From Streptomyces macrolidinus (GTDB taxonomy: Bacteria; Actinomycetota; Actinomycetes; Streptomycetales; Streptomycetaceae), in contig NZ_JAMWMR010000019.1 in assembly GCF_023887685.1 (NCBI RefSeq), positions 1 through 64,000 on the forward strand: a stretch of 64,000 bases of DNA, given 5' to 3'. Under the pieces are notes generated by a model that worked only from the letters and a program-made list of their open reading frames with translations, was not told where the DNA came from and did no database searches. Shown here in pieces: positions 35,712 through 44,206 of this stretch. Each line of letters starts with the position of its first letter. Positions within the stretch are counted from its first letter, which is position 1. A program made the position numbers and the translations under genes.

Positions 35712-37274
35712 GTGAGCACCGAGAACGAGGGCAACGCGGTACCCCCGGCCCCGTCCGCACCTCCCGTGCCGGTGGACGCTCCCGCTCCCGCGCCGGGCGC
35801 CGCCGGGGAAGGGTCCGCGCCGGCCGGTGGGACGCCGGTTCCGGCCGCGCAGGACACCCCGCCCGCGGCACCGGCTGCGGAGGGTATTACGCCCCCTGCG
35901 GCTCCGCCCGTGAGTGGCGCACCAGCCGCACCAGCCGCACCGGCCGCGGTGGGCGCACCGCAGCCGGAGGGTGCGCAGGCGGCCCCGGTCCCGCCGATGC
36001 CCGCCGCGCAGTCGGGTGGCTTCCCGGCCCCCGAGGCGGGATGGCCGTCACACGCTCCGGCCGGTCCGGCTCCCGCCCCCGGGTACGGGGGCGGAGGTGC
36101 GAGCGGTGTGTGGGGCGCGTCGTACTACCAGCCCGCCCCGCAGCCGAAGAAGAGGGGCCGCGGCGGTCTGGTCGCCGCGATCCTGGTCGCCGCGCTGGTC
36201 GCGGGCGGTGTGGGCGGCGGCATCGGCTACCAGTTCGCCAAGAACGACAACGCCGACGGCTCGACGACGGTCTCCGCCGCCACCAGCGGCGGTGACGTCA
36301 AGGTCCGCTCCGGCTCGATCGCGGGTGTGGCCGCCAAGGCGCTGCCGAGCACGGTGACCATCGAGGCCGCGAGCAGCAACGGCCAGGGCGGCACGGGCAC
36401 GGGCTTCGTCTTCGACAAGCAGGGCCACATCATCACCAACAACCACGTCGTCGCCGAGGCCGTCGACGGCGGCAAGCTCACGGCGACGTTCCCCGACGGC
36501 AAGAAGTACGACGCCGAGATCATCGGGCACGCGCAGGGCTACGACGTCGCCGTCATCAAGCTCAAGAACGCCCCGTCGGACCTCAAGCCGCTCCCGCTCG
36601 GCGACTCCGACAAGATGGTGGTCGGCGACACCACGATCGCGATCGGCGCCCCCTTCGGCCTGTCGAACACGGTGACCACGGGCATCATCAGCGCCAAGAA
36701 CCGCCCGGTGGCCTCCAGCGACGGCAGCTCCGGCAGCAAGGCGTCGTACATGAGCGCCCTGCAGACGGACGCCTCGATCAACCCGGGCAACTCCGGCGGC
36801 CCCCTCCTGGACGCACGGGGCGCGGTCATCGGGATCAACTCCGCGATCCAGTCCACGAGCGGCGGCGGCGGGTTCGGCGGGGGCGGTCAGTCCGGCTCGA
36901 TCGGCCTGGGCTTCGCGATCCCGATCAACCAGGCCAAGTACGTCGCCCAGCAGCTCATCAAGACGGGCAAGCCGGTGTACGCGAAGATCGGGGCCTCGGT
37001 CTCGCTGGAGGAGTCCGCGGGCGGAGCGAAGATCACCGACGAGGCCGCGGGGGGCTCCTCCTCGGTCGAGGCGGGCGGGCCCGCGGCCAAGGCGGGTCTG
37101 AAGCCGGGTGATGTGATCACCAAGCTCGGCGACCGGGTGATCGACAGCGGTCCGACCCTGATCGGTGAGATCTGGACTCACAAGCCCGGTGACAAGGTCA
37201 CGGTCACCTACCAGCGCGACGGCCGGTCCCACACGACCGACGTCGTCCTGGGCTCCCGCGTCGGCGACAACTGA
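35712..37274 (+). CDS. HtrA/DegP-like membrane-anchored serine protease with PDZ domain
   Basis: 520 aa. A Pro/Ala-rich cytosolic N-terminus (about 1-150) precedes one transmembrane helix (GGLVAAILVAALVAGGVGGG, near 158-178), a trypsin-like domain with catalytic His in ITNNHVV, Asp in GYDVAVIKL, Ser in NPGNSGGPL, and a PDZ domain (GPAAKAGLKPGDVITKLGDRVI, near 455-500). It probably degrades or refolds envelope proteins under stress. GTG 35712 follows GGAGAAGAG. A strong terminator follows directly. The low-complexity linker may vary between strains. Confidence 0.93.
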   Translation: MSTENEGNAVPPAPSAPPVPVDAPAPAPGAAGEGSAPAGGTPVPAAQDTPPAAPAAEGITPPAAPPVSGAPAAPAAPAAVGAPQPEGAQAAPVPPMPAAQSGGFPAPEAGWPSHAPAGPAPAPGYGGGGASGVWGASYYQPAPQPKKRGRGGLVAAILVAALVAGGVGGGIGYQFAKNDNADGSTTVSAATSGGDVKVRSGSIAGVAAKALPSTVTIEAASSNGQGGTGTGFVFDKQGHIITNNHVVAEAVDGGKLTATFPDGKKYDAEIIGHAQGYDVAVIKLKNAPSDLKPLPLGDSDKMVVGDTTIAIGAPFGLSNTVTTGIISAKNRPVASSDGSSGSKASYMSALQTDASINPGNSGGPLLDARGAVIGINSAIQSTSGGGGFGGGGQSGSIGLGFAIPINQAKYVAQQLIKTGKPVYAKIGASVSLEESAGGAKITDEAAGGSSSVEAGGPAAKAGLKPGDVITKLGDRVIDSGPTLIGEIWTHKPGDKVTVTYQRDGRSHTTDVVLGSRVGDN

Positions 37275-37287
37275 CAACGACGGAGAG

Positions 37288-37326
37288 GGGAGAGGGGCTG
37301 CCGAGGATCTCGGCAGCCCCTCTCCC
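37288..37326 (+). terminator. Strong intrinsic terminator after the HtrA-like gene
   Basis: 17-bp perfect stem (37288-37304 with 37310-37326) around a 5-nt loop GGATC, 13 nt after the stop. There is no long T tract, as is usual in Streptomyces. Confidence 0.85.
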
Positions 37327-37763
37327 ATGTCGCGGCGACCGCGCGGGCCGTGCCCGTCGCGTCCGGCACCGGTCCCTCCCCTCGTGGGGACCGGTGCCGA
37401 ACGGCGGACGGCGCAGATCGCTCCGTACCCGTACGGAGGGGACACGGCCGGACCGTGGTCGGTGCGGCAGAGGTTCCGTCGGGACCGGCTCCACGGCTCT
37501 CTCGAAACTCTCGCGACGAGACTGCCGCCCCTGTTCCGTCAGTTCGGCGAAATCCGGCCGAGAACATGCGGCGCGGTGAGTGTCTCCGCTGGAGTCGGCA
37601 GCCTGACCGGGCGACGCCCGGTTGATGCGATCCTGCGCCGAGATCTTGCCATCTGAGCTGTCCGGTGAGGAGATCCCGACCTTGCCTCGCAGGTGAAACC
37701 GCAGGTCAGCCATATAGAGTGGGTTTTCCGGTCCGGACGTCCAGGTGCAGGGGGAGTTGAGGA
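37327..37763. other. Intergenic region upstream of the STAND-WD40 gene
   Basis: 437 bp without a supported gene. ATATAGAGT near 37712-37720 could hold a -10 (TAGAGT) for the next gene, but no matching -35 is seen. Confidence 0.4.
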
Positions 37764-40700
37764 GTGGAGGCCTTGGGTTCCGGCTCAGGGGCACGCACAG
37801 CCTTCGCGGAACGTCTGGCGCTGCTGTACAAGGAGGCCGGAAATCCTCCCCTCAAGCGTGTGGCCGAAGCGGTCGACCGACTCCAGTGGGTGGACGACCG
37901 AGGGCGCCCCGTACGGGTCTCCGCGCAGCGCATCAGTGACTGGCGGCGGGCCAGGAACGTGCCGGCCCAGTTCGTCGCACTCGCGGCGGTCCTGCACATC
38001 GTGATCCCCCAGGCGCGGCGCTCACGGCCCACGCCTGTGTCCGAGGGGCTGTACGACCCGGCGCAGTGGCGGTACTTGTGGGAGCGCGCGCTGGCCGACC
38101 CGGTCGCCGATCGCTCCACGACAGCGGCACCGGCCACGCCGCCCGCGGCATCCACGACGTCCTCGGCATCCACGACGTCCGCGGCATCCACGAGGCCCTC
38201 CGCAGGCGGTGGCACGAAGCCGCGCGGTGTACGGCCGCCGCCCAAAGCCCCGGACGGCGTCCCCGTCGTATGCCCCTATCGGGGCCTGGCCTCGTACCGT
38301 CAACAGGACGCCCGGTGGTTCTTCGGCCGCGCGCGGAGCACGGACGCCCTCGTCGCCCAGCTCCACGCGGCGGAGACGACCGGCGGTCTGGTCATGCTCG
38401 TGGGCGCGTCGGGCGCGGGCAAGTCCTCCCTGCTGAGCGCCGGTCTGGTGCCCGCCCTGCAGCGCGGCCTGCCGGGCGAGGGGACGGGCCGGGCGGGAGA
38501 AGCGGCCCTGCACCTCGTACCGGGCAGCGATCCCTGCGCCGAACTGACCCGGCACATCCCCGAACTCGCGCGCCTCGTCCCGGCCGAGAAGGAGCCGACG
38601 GCGCCGGAGCCCGGCACTGCGGAATTCGACCGTGCGGTGCGGGAGGCCGTCACCGCATGGGCGCGGCGCGAGACATCCGCCGCCGCGCGTCCGGTGGTCA
38701 TCGTGGACCAGTTCGAGGAGGCCTTCACCCTCTGCTCCGACGAGGCGAACAGACGTGCCTTCGTCCAGCTCCTGCATGCCGCGTGCACGCCCGCCGCCCC
38801 CGGTGACCCGGCCCCCGTACGCGTCGTCCTCGGCATACGCGCCGACTTCTACGAGCAGTGCCTCGGGTATCCCGAACTCGCCGACGCGCTGCAGCACCGT
38901 CATATGGTGCTCGGGCCGCTGACCACCACCGAGCTGCGGGAAGCGGTGACCGGCCCGGCCAAGGCCGTGGGGCTGGAACTCGAGCCGGGGCTCGCGGAGT
39001 CGATCGTCCGGGAAGTCGGCGCCGACGGCCCGCGCGGGGCGCATGACGCGGGAGTGCTGCCGCTCCTGTCCCACGCGCTGCTCGCCACCTGGCAGCGGCG
39101 GAAGGCGGGACGGCTGACGCTGGCCGGCTATCGCGCGGCGGGCGGCATCCAGGGCGCCGTGGCGGCGACCGCCGAGCGGGCCTGGTCCGGCCTCGATCCC
39201 GCGGCGCGTACGGCCGCGCGGCTGCTCCTGCTCCGGCTGGTCCGGCTCGGCGAAGACACCCAGGCCACCCGGCGGCGGGGGACGCGGCGCCGGCTGACGA
39301 CGGAATCCGCGGACCCCGCGAAGACGGAGGAGTCACTCGAAGCGCTGGTGCGCGCCCGGCTGCTGACCCTCGACGCGGAGACCGTGGAGATCACCCACGA
39401 AGCGCTGCTCCACGCGTGGCCGCGCCTGCGGGACTGGATCGACGAGGACCGGCACGGCCATCTGCTGCGCCAGCGGCTCGAGGAGGACGGCAGGGCCTGG
39501 GAGGGCTCGAACCGCGACACCTCGCTGCTGTACCGGGGTTCGCGCCTGGAGCAGGCCCGCCGGTGGGCGCATGCCGCGGGGGTCTCCTCGTTGACCCGTA
39601 GCGCGGTGGAGTTCCTGGCCGCTTCCGTGCGGCTGCGCAGGCGTACGGTCTGGATCAGTCGCGGCGCGGTGTCGGCCCTCGTCGTGCTGGCGGTGCTGGC
39701 CGGTGGTTCGGCGTCGCTCGCGTGGCGCCAGCGGGACGACGCCGTCTTCGAGCAGGTGCTCGCCGAGGCCGACCGCGTCCGGGACACGGACCCCTCCCTG
39801 TCCGCCCAACTCGACCTGGTGGCCCACCGCTTGCGGCCGCACGACAAGGGCGCGAACAGCCGGTTGGTGTCGACCGTCAACGCGCCGCTGGCCACGCCGC
39901 TGCTCGGGCACACCGGAGCCGTCTACCTCACCTCGTTCAGCCCCGACGGGCGGACCCTGGCCACCGCCAGCTACGACCGCACCGTCCGGCTGTGGAACGT
40001 GACGGACCCGACCCGGCCCGAGCGCCTGGGCAAGCCCCTCACCGCCCACACGAGTTGGGTGAGCAGCGCCGTCTTCAGCCCGGACGGCCGCATCCTCGCC
40101 AGCGCCTCGGACGACGGCACCGTGCGGCTGTGGGACGTACGCGATCCCGGCCACCCACGCCCCCTCGGCGTACCCCTGACCGGCGGCCCCGGCACGGTCT
40201 ACCTGCTCGCCTTCAGCCCGGACGGCCGCACGCTGGCCTCCGCCGACGAGGATCGCACCGTTCGGCTGTGGGACCTGGCCGACCCCCACCGGCCGACGGC
40301 GCTGCGCGTGCTGACCGGCCACACCGCCGCCGTACGCTCCGTGGCGTTCAGCCCCGACGGGACGACGCTGGCGTCCGGCGGCGACGACGACACGATCAGG
40401 CTGTGGAACGTGGCCGATCCGGCTCGGGCGCGACGGATCGGCGCGGTGCTGACCGGTCACCAGGGCACGGTCCACTCGGTGGCCTTCAGCCCCGACGGCC
40501 GCACTCTCGCCAGTGGCAGTACGGACAACGCCGTGCAGTTGTGGAGCGTGACCGATCCCCGGCACGCGACACCGCTCGGCGCGCCGCTCTCCGGTCACAC
40601 CGGTCCCGTATGGTCCGTGGCCTTCAGCCCCGACGGAACCATGCTCGCCGCAGGCAGCGCGGACAGCACGGCGAGCCTGTGGAACGTCAGCGATCCCGCC

Positions 40701-41870
40701 TACCCGTCACAGGTCGGCGAGCCGCTCGCGGGCAGCAGCGGAGAGATGTACGCCGTGAGCTTCAGCCCCGACGGGCAGACCCTCGCCACCGGGAGCGGCG
40801 ACAACAAGGTCCGCCTGTGGTCGATACCGACCGCGGACATGACCGGCGGCATCGGAGCGTTCCGCCCGGACGGGCGGGTCCTGGCCACGGCGGCACGCGA
40901 CGAGAAGGTCCGGCTGTGGAACGTGGCCGCTCCCCGCCGCCCTGTCCTGCTCGGCAGACCGTTCGTACCCGGGGAAGGCGAGGTGGCGCGATCGCTGACG
41001 TTCTCCCCTGACGGCCGGACGCTCGCGATGCTGGCCGGAAGCAGCGCGGTCCAGTTGTGGAACGTCGGCGATCCGGCCCGGCCCGTCCCGTACGGGCCGC
41101 CCGTCGCCCTGCGCACTCGGTTCGCCGGTCCGGGCGCGCTGGCCTTCGGCCCGGACGGCCGCACGCTGGCAACGGCGTACGACGACCACACCCTCCAACT
41201 GTGGGACGTCGGCGACCCGTCCCGCCCGCATCGGCTCGGCGCGCCGCTCACCGGCCACAAGGGCTACGTCAACGCCCTCGCCTTCAGCCCGGACGGCCGC
41301 ACCCTGGCCAGCGGCAGCGCGGACGCCACCGTCCGGTTGTGGAAGGTGTCCGACCCCCGCCGTGCCACCCGGCTCGGCGCGCCGCTCACGGGGCATCTGG
41401 GCCCCGTCAACGTGCTCGCCTTCGGCCCGGACGGCCACACGCTGGCCAGCGGCAGCGACGACGACACCGTCCGGCTCTGGAGCGTCACCGGGTCCACCAC
41501 GCGACCGGCCGCCCGCCTGAAGGGCCACACCGAGGCGGTCGTGTCGCTGACGTTCAGCGAGGACGGCCGCACACTGGCCAGCGGCGGCGACGACAACACG
41601 GTCCGGCTGTGGAACGTCACCGCGCCCGACGCCGCCGCCCCCATCGGCCAGTCGATGAGCCCCAACGCCAGGACGGGCAACTTCCTGTCGTTCAGCCCCA
41701 ACAGCCACATGCTCGGGGTGTCGAGCGGCGCCGACACCGTCCGGTTGTGGGACCTCGACGTCGACGAGGCGATCCGCCGTGTCTGCTCGACCACGAGGGG
41801 CGTACTGACCCCGGAGAAGTGGCACGAGTACCTCCCCCGCCTCTCGTACGCGCCCCCGTGCGACCCCTGA
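37764..41870 (+). CDS. HTH-STAND ATPase-membrane-WD40 repeat protein
   Basis: 1,368 aa. The order is an HTH-like N-terminus (about 10-85; SAQRISDWRRARNVPAQ), a linker, a nSTAND1-type P-loop NTPase (CPYRGLASYRQQDARWFFGR near 168, Walker A GASGAGKSS near 213, Walker B PVVIVDQFEEAF near 312), a winged-helix-like region, one membrane helix near 635-652, then fourteen WD40 blades, each with FSPDGRTLAS-type and VRLWNV-type strands: two seven-bladed propellers. GTG 37764 overlaps GAGGAG; TTG 37773 has better spacing. STAND-WD40 proteins are signalling hubs and several STAND ATPases are antiphage sensors; the role here is unknown. It lies next to a tRNA integration hotspot. Confidence 0.85.
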   Translation: MEALGSGSGARTAFAERLALLYKEAGNPPLKRVAEAVDRLQWVDDRGRPVRVSAQRISDWRRARNVPAQFVALAAVLHIVIPQARRSRPTPVSEGLYDPAQWRYLWERALADPVADRSTTAAPATPPAASTTSSASTTSAASTRPSAGGGTKPRGVRPPPKAPDGVPVVCPYRGLASYRQQDARWFFGRARSTDALVAQLHAAETTGGLVMLVGASGAGKSSLLSAGLVPALQRGLPGEGTGRAGEAALHLVPGSDPCAELTRHIPELARLVPAEKEPTAPEPGTAEFDRAVREAVTAWARRETSAAARPVVIVDQFEEAFTLCSDEANRRAFVQLLHAACTPAAPGDPAPVRVVLGIRADFYEQCLGYPELADALQHRHMVLGPLTTTELREAVTGPAKAVGLELEPGLAESIVREVGADGPRGAHDAGVLPLLSHALLATWQRRKAGRLTLAGYRAAGGIQGAVAATAERAWSGLDPAARTAARLLLLRLVRLGEDTQATRRRGTRRRLTTESADPAKTEESLEALVRARLLTLDAETVEITHEALLHAWPRLRDWIDEDRHGHLLRQRLEEDGRAWEGSNRDTSLLYRGSRLEQARRWAHAAGVSSLTRSAVEFLAASVRLRRRTVWISRGAVSALVVLAVLAGGSASLAWRQRDDAVFEQVLAEADRVRDTDPSLSAQLDLVAHRLRPHDKGANSRLVSTVNAPLATPLLGHTGAVYLTSFSPDGRTLATASYDRTVRLWNVTDPTRPERLGKPLTAHTSWVSSAVFSPDGRILASASDDGTVRLWDVRDPGHPRPLGVPLTGGPGTVYLLAFSPDGRTLASADEDRTVRLWDLADPHRPTALRVLTGHTAAVRSVAFSPDGTTLASGGDDDTIRLWNVADPARARRIGAVLTGHQGTVHSVAFSPDGRTLASGSTDNAVQLWSVTDPRHATPLGAPLSGHTGPVWSVAFSPDGTMLAAGSADSTASLWNVSDPAYPSQVGEPLAGSSGEMYAVSFSPDGQTLATGSGDNKVRLWSIPTADMTGGIGAFRPDGRVLATAARDEKVRLWNVAAPRRPVLLGRPFVPGEGEVARSLTFSPDGRTLAMLAGSSAVQLWNVGDPARPVPYGPPVALRTRFAGPGALAFGPDGRTLATAYDDHTLQLWDVGDPSRPHRLGAPLTGHKGYVNALAFSPDGRTLASGSADATVRLWKVSDPRRATRLGAPLTGHLGPVNVLAFGPDGHTLASGSDDDTVRLWSVTGSTTRPAARLKGHTEAVVSLTFSEDGRTLASGGDDNTVRLWNVTAPDAAAPIGQSMSPNARTGNFLSFSPNSHMLGVSSGADTVRLWDLDVDEAIRRVCSTTRGVLTPEKWHEYLPRLSYAPPCDP

Positions 41871-41946
41871 CGGCGAGCCGGGCGCCGTGATCCCGATCAC
41901 AGCACCTGACAGCAGTCGAGCAGTCGGCCCCCACCGCGCAACCGGC

Positions 41947-42017
41947 CTTGTTACGCTGGCGGCAGCCCGGTCGCTGGTGCATCCCCCGTCGCCAGCGACC
42001 GGGCACTCGCATGCGCG
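41947..42017 (+). ncRNA. 71-nt hairpin element, copy B
   Basis: Read on the plus strand: CTTGTTAC, 10-nt spacer, stem GCCCGGTCGCTGG (41965-41977) / CCAGCGACCGGGC (41992-42004), loop TGCATCCCCCGTCG, 5 nt, CATGCGCG. Relative to copy A the stem carries one T-A to C-G compensatory change and the loop is identical. It is 76 nt after the WD40 gene and about 100 nt before tRNA-Ser(UGA). It could be a small RNA, a tRNA leader, or a terminator. Confidence 0.5.
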
Positions 42018-42120
42018 GCGCCACGCGCCCCCGAGGGCCGATCCCGTACGGACCACGCCAGCACGATGCGCCCCGATCCCGGTACGCTGTACCCGCCCCG
42101 CTCCTGGTGAGCGGCGCCGA

Positions 42121-42205
42121 GGTGGGTTGCCCGAGCGGCCTAAGGGAACGGTCTTGAAAACCGTCGTGGCGCGAGCCACCGTGGGTTCAAATCCCACACC
42201 CACCG
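42121..42205 (+). tRNA. tRNA-Ser(UGA), AICE integration site
   Basis: 85 nt: acceptor GGTGGGT/ACCCACC, anticodon loop CTTGAAA with TGA at 42155-42157, long variable arm GTGGC-GCGA-GCCAC, T-arm GTGGG-TTCAAAT-CCCAC, discriminator G. It is intact; its 3' half is presumably supplied by the integrated element. A TACGCT at 42083-42088 may be its -10. Confidence 0.96.
42150..42174 (+). repeat. attL core (25 bp)
   Basis: 25 bp starting GGTCTTGAAAACC, covering the anticodon stem-loop and variable arm of tRNA-Ser(UGA), repeated exactly at 54509-54533. Weaker similarity continues about 85 bp further, past the tRNA end. Confidence 0.9.
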
Positions 42206-42214
42206 CAGTGGTTG

Positions 42215-42249
42215 ACGGCCTCTGACCAGGCAAGACGGTCGGGGGCCGT
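42215..42249 (+). terminator. Terminator after tRNA-Ser(UGA)
   Basis: 13-bp stem ACGGCCTCTGACC / GGTCGGGGGCCGT with two G-U pairs and loop AGGCAAGAC. Related CTGACC...GGTCAG hairpins recur at 45279-45313 and 54584-54612. Confidence 0.75.
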
Positions 42250-42382
42250 TGCGCTGCGCGCTGCCCGCCAGTCACCGTGTCTCCCCCTGATTTCCCGCCC
42301 GATCGGGCACGGAAGGGGCACGCGTGGGGCACGGGCCGATCACTGCGTCCGTAGGTCCACCGGGCAGCGGGCTCGCTGTCGC

Positions 42383-43138
42383 CTATCGGTTGATCGGGAT
42401 CTCGTAGACGATCTCGCAGTGAGCCGCGGGCACCACGATGTCCGCCGTCTCCACGGGCCGTCCCTGGTCGCTGTAGTACGTCCGCCGGATGTGCGTGACG
42501 AGCGCGGCCTTCTGGATGCCCAGAAGCGATGCCTCCTCTGCGGTCGCCTGTCGCGGCTCCGGCTGCTCCACCGCGTGGCTGACGGTGACACCGATCGCGG
42601 CCATGCGGTTCACGACGCCCGCCCCCGCGTGGGGCCCTCCCTCGGGGAGGACGACGAGGGTGCCGGCGGTGAGGTCGTACGGCTCCCAACTCGTCGACAG
42701 CTGCACAGGCCTGCTGTCGGCCAGGAACTCGTACGCCGTACGGACGCACAGATCACCCTCGGCGATACCGAGGCGGGCCGCGATCTCCGCCGGGGCCGGG
42801 ATCTTGGCGTCGGTCCGGCTCTCCCAGTCCCCCTGTTTACCCAAGGCCTCCATGTCCGCGCGGAACGGAGATCCGTCAGGGTGCTCGCGCGTCGACGAAC
42901 GGACGACCCGCACCCGCTGCCGGGGCTCGGCAACGTACGTTCCGGAACCGGCGCGGCCCTCCAACACGCCCTGGGAGATCAGCAGTTCCTGTGCCCGGCG
43001 CACCACGTTTTCGCCCACGCCGTACTCCTGGCCGATCTGGGCGCGGGAGGGCAGACGGTCCCCCGGCTCCCATACGTGCTCCGCGATCCGCCGCCGGAGT
43101 TCGTCGGCGATGCGGAGATAGGGCGGTTGCTCAGGCAT
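42383..43138 (-). CDS. GntR/HutC-family regulator (AICE left end)
   Basis: 251 aa. N-terminal winged helix (PPYLRIADELRRRIAEHVWEPGDRLPSRAQIGQEYGVGENVVRRA, about 5-70) and a C-terminal UTRA effector domain (about 95-250, RTAYEFLADSRPVQLSTSWEP; TYYSDQGRPVETADIVVPA). It is transcribed away from the six-gene operon at 43217-45245, and three CTAGT palindromes fill the shared promoter gap, so it likely represses both. Ligand unknown. Distinct from the korSA-like gene further in. Confidence 0.9.
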   Translation of the reverse strand: MPEQPPYLRIADELRRRIAEHVWEPGDRLPSRAQIGQEYGVGENVVRRAQELLISQGVLEGRAGSGTYVAEPRQRVRVVRSSTREHPDGSPFRADMEALGKQGDWESRTDAKIPAPAEIAARLGIAEGDLCVRTAYEFLADSRPVQLSTSWEPYDLTAGTLVVLPEGGPHAGAGVVNRMAAIGVTVSHAVEQPEPRQATAEEASLLGIQKAALVTHIRRTYYSDQGRPVETADIVVPAAHCEIVYEIPINR

Positions 43139-43147
43139 ATGGAAAAT

Positions 43148-43178
43148 CTAGTTCACTAGGCCTAGTCTAGTTAACTAG
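43148..43178. promoter_or_regulatory. Triple CTAGT operator of the divergent GntR regulator
   Basis: Overlapping palindromes CTAGTTCACTAG (43148-43159, one mismatch), ACTAGGCCTAGT (43155-43166, perfect) and CTAGTTAACTAG (43167-43178, perfect) lie just upstream of the GntR start. The region is strikingly A+T-rich for this genome. Confidence 0.8.
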
Positions 43179-43216
43179 CTTCACCGAAAGTGATCGCTGG
43201 TGACGGAGGCTGCCCT

Positions 43217-43504
43217 GTGCCCGCTTCGGGAATCACCGCGGCGGCCATCGTCGCCCGGCTCTCCGCCATCGGGCTCCTCGCGCGCGTGGAGGAGCACGCC
43301 CGATACACGTCGGTCGAAGCGGAGGTGCCGGACGCGTTCTCCGCCGAGTCATGGCGGGAGGTCCTGGAAGTGGTGTCCGAGGCCGATCGATTCGGGTTCC
43401 TCGCCACCAGCCTGAACGGCCGCACCCTCTGGGCGGTCGTACGCAAAGCGGTCCCCCACGACGGGCGTTGTCGGGGGGACCGGGCCATCAGCGATAGGAG
43501 CTGA
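43217..43504 (+). CDS. Small AICE protein of unknown function (95 aa)
   Basis: GTG 43217 has GGAGG 7 nt upstream. The product is a soluble alpha/beta-looking protein: GITAAAIVARLSAIGLLARVEEHARYTSVEAEVPD, then SWREVLEVVSEADRFGFLATSLNGRTLWAVVRKA. No domain is recognised. It is the first gene of a six-gene operon under the CTAGT operators. Confidence 0.7.
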   Translation: MPASGITAAAIVARLSAIGLLARVEEHARYTSVEAEVPDAFSAESWREVLEVVSEADRFGFLATSLNGRTLWAVVRKAVPHDGRCRGDRAISDRS

Positions 43505-43509
43505 TCAGC

Positions 43510-43782
43510 GTGTTCAACCGTATCCGCCGTGCCGTTTCACTGGCCAGAGAGAGGAACTTCGTCAAAGGTCGACATCGCCGCCCCTTTACGCCCTCCCGGC
43601 CGATGGCCGCCCGGGTAGTGGACCGTGACTGCGCGGACTGCGCGGACTCCCTCGCGGGCGAAGAGATCGCGCTTGTGCGCCCGTACGTGTTGGCCTGGGA
43701 GAAGCGTGTCCAGCAACGTGTGATGGCTGTGACTCACCATGTGCCCGCTGAAGCCTGGTCGACCCTCGTGGGGGCTCGCTGA
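43510..43782 (+). CDS. Small AICE protein of unknown function (90 aa)
   Basis: GTG 43510 with AGGAG upstream, 5 nt after the previous gene. N-terminus strongly basic (FNRIRRAVSLARERNFVKGRHRRP); DCADCAD two-cysteine motif near 40; C-terminal helix ALVRPYVLAWEKRVQQRVMAV. Function unknown. Confidence 0.65.
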   Translation: MFNRIRRAVSLARERNFVKGRHRRPFTPSRPMAARVVDRDCADCADSLAGEEIALVRPYVLAWEKRVQQRVMAVTHHVPAEAWSTLVGAR

Positions 43783-43985
43783 TGTCTCCTGGTCAACAGC
43801 CCCGCATCACGCGCGTTGAGTCCGTCTCCTACCGGTCGATCTCGTGCCGGATCGGTACGCACCACGCCTGCACGGAGTCCGCCACGGTCGCAGCGCCGAT
43901 CGACCTTCCCGTGGTCTACGAGGTGTGCGACTGCTCCTGCCACTCGATGTTCAACCAGCCCGCGCCCGTGGAGGTGGAGCGGTGA
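43782..43985 (+). CDS. Small Cys-rich AICE protein (67 aa)
   Basis: ATG 43782 overlaps the upstream stop (TGATG), showing translational coupling. Five cysteines and several histidines (SCRIGTHHACTES; CDCSCHSM) suggest metal binding. No family recognised. Confidence 0.65.
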   Translation: MSPGQQPRITRVESVSYRSISCRIGTHHACTESATVAAPIDLPVVYEVCDCSCHSMFNQPAPVEVER

Positions 43986-44206
43986 GAGAACGAGTGTTCC
44001 GCGGCGCGCTGGGATCCACCGTCGAGATCACCTCGACCACCGTGCAGCGCGGCGACGTCATCCAGGTCGGCGGCCGGGCGTGCCAGGTGAGCGACCTCTA
44101 CCAAATGCCCCACGGCGCCAAGCAACTCCTGCTCGACTCGGGCGAACTGCTGACCATTCACACACGAACCCGGCTCCTCGCCGTGCGCATGCGGAGAAGG
44201 CGGTGA
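43982..44206 (+). CDS. Small AICE protein of unknown function (74 aa)
   Basis: GTG 43982 overlaps the previous stop (GTGA). The sequence GDVIQVGGRACQVSDLYQMPHGAKQLLLDSGELLTIH looks like a small beta-barrel (SH3/OB-like), with a basic C-terminus RMRRRR, so nucleic-acid binding is possible. Middle of the operon. Confidence 0.65.
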   Translation: MRERVFRGALGSTVEITSTTVQRGDVIQVGGRACQVSDLYQMPHGAKQLLLDSGELLTIHTRTRLLAVRMRRRR

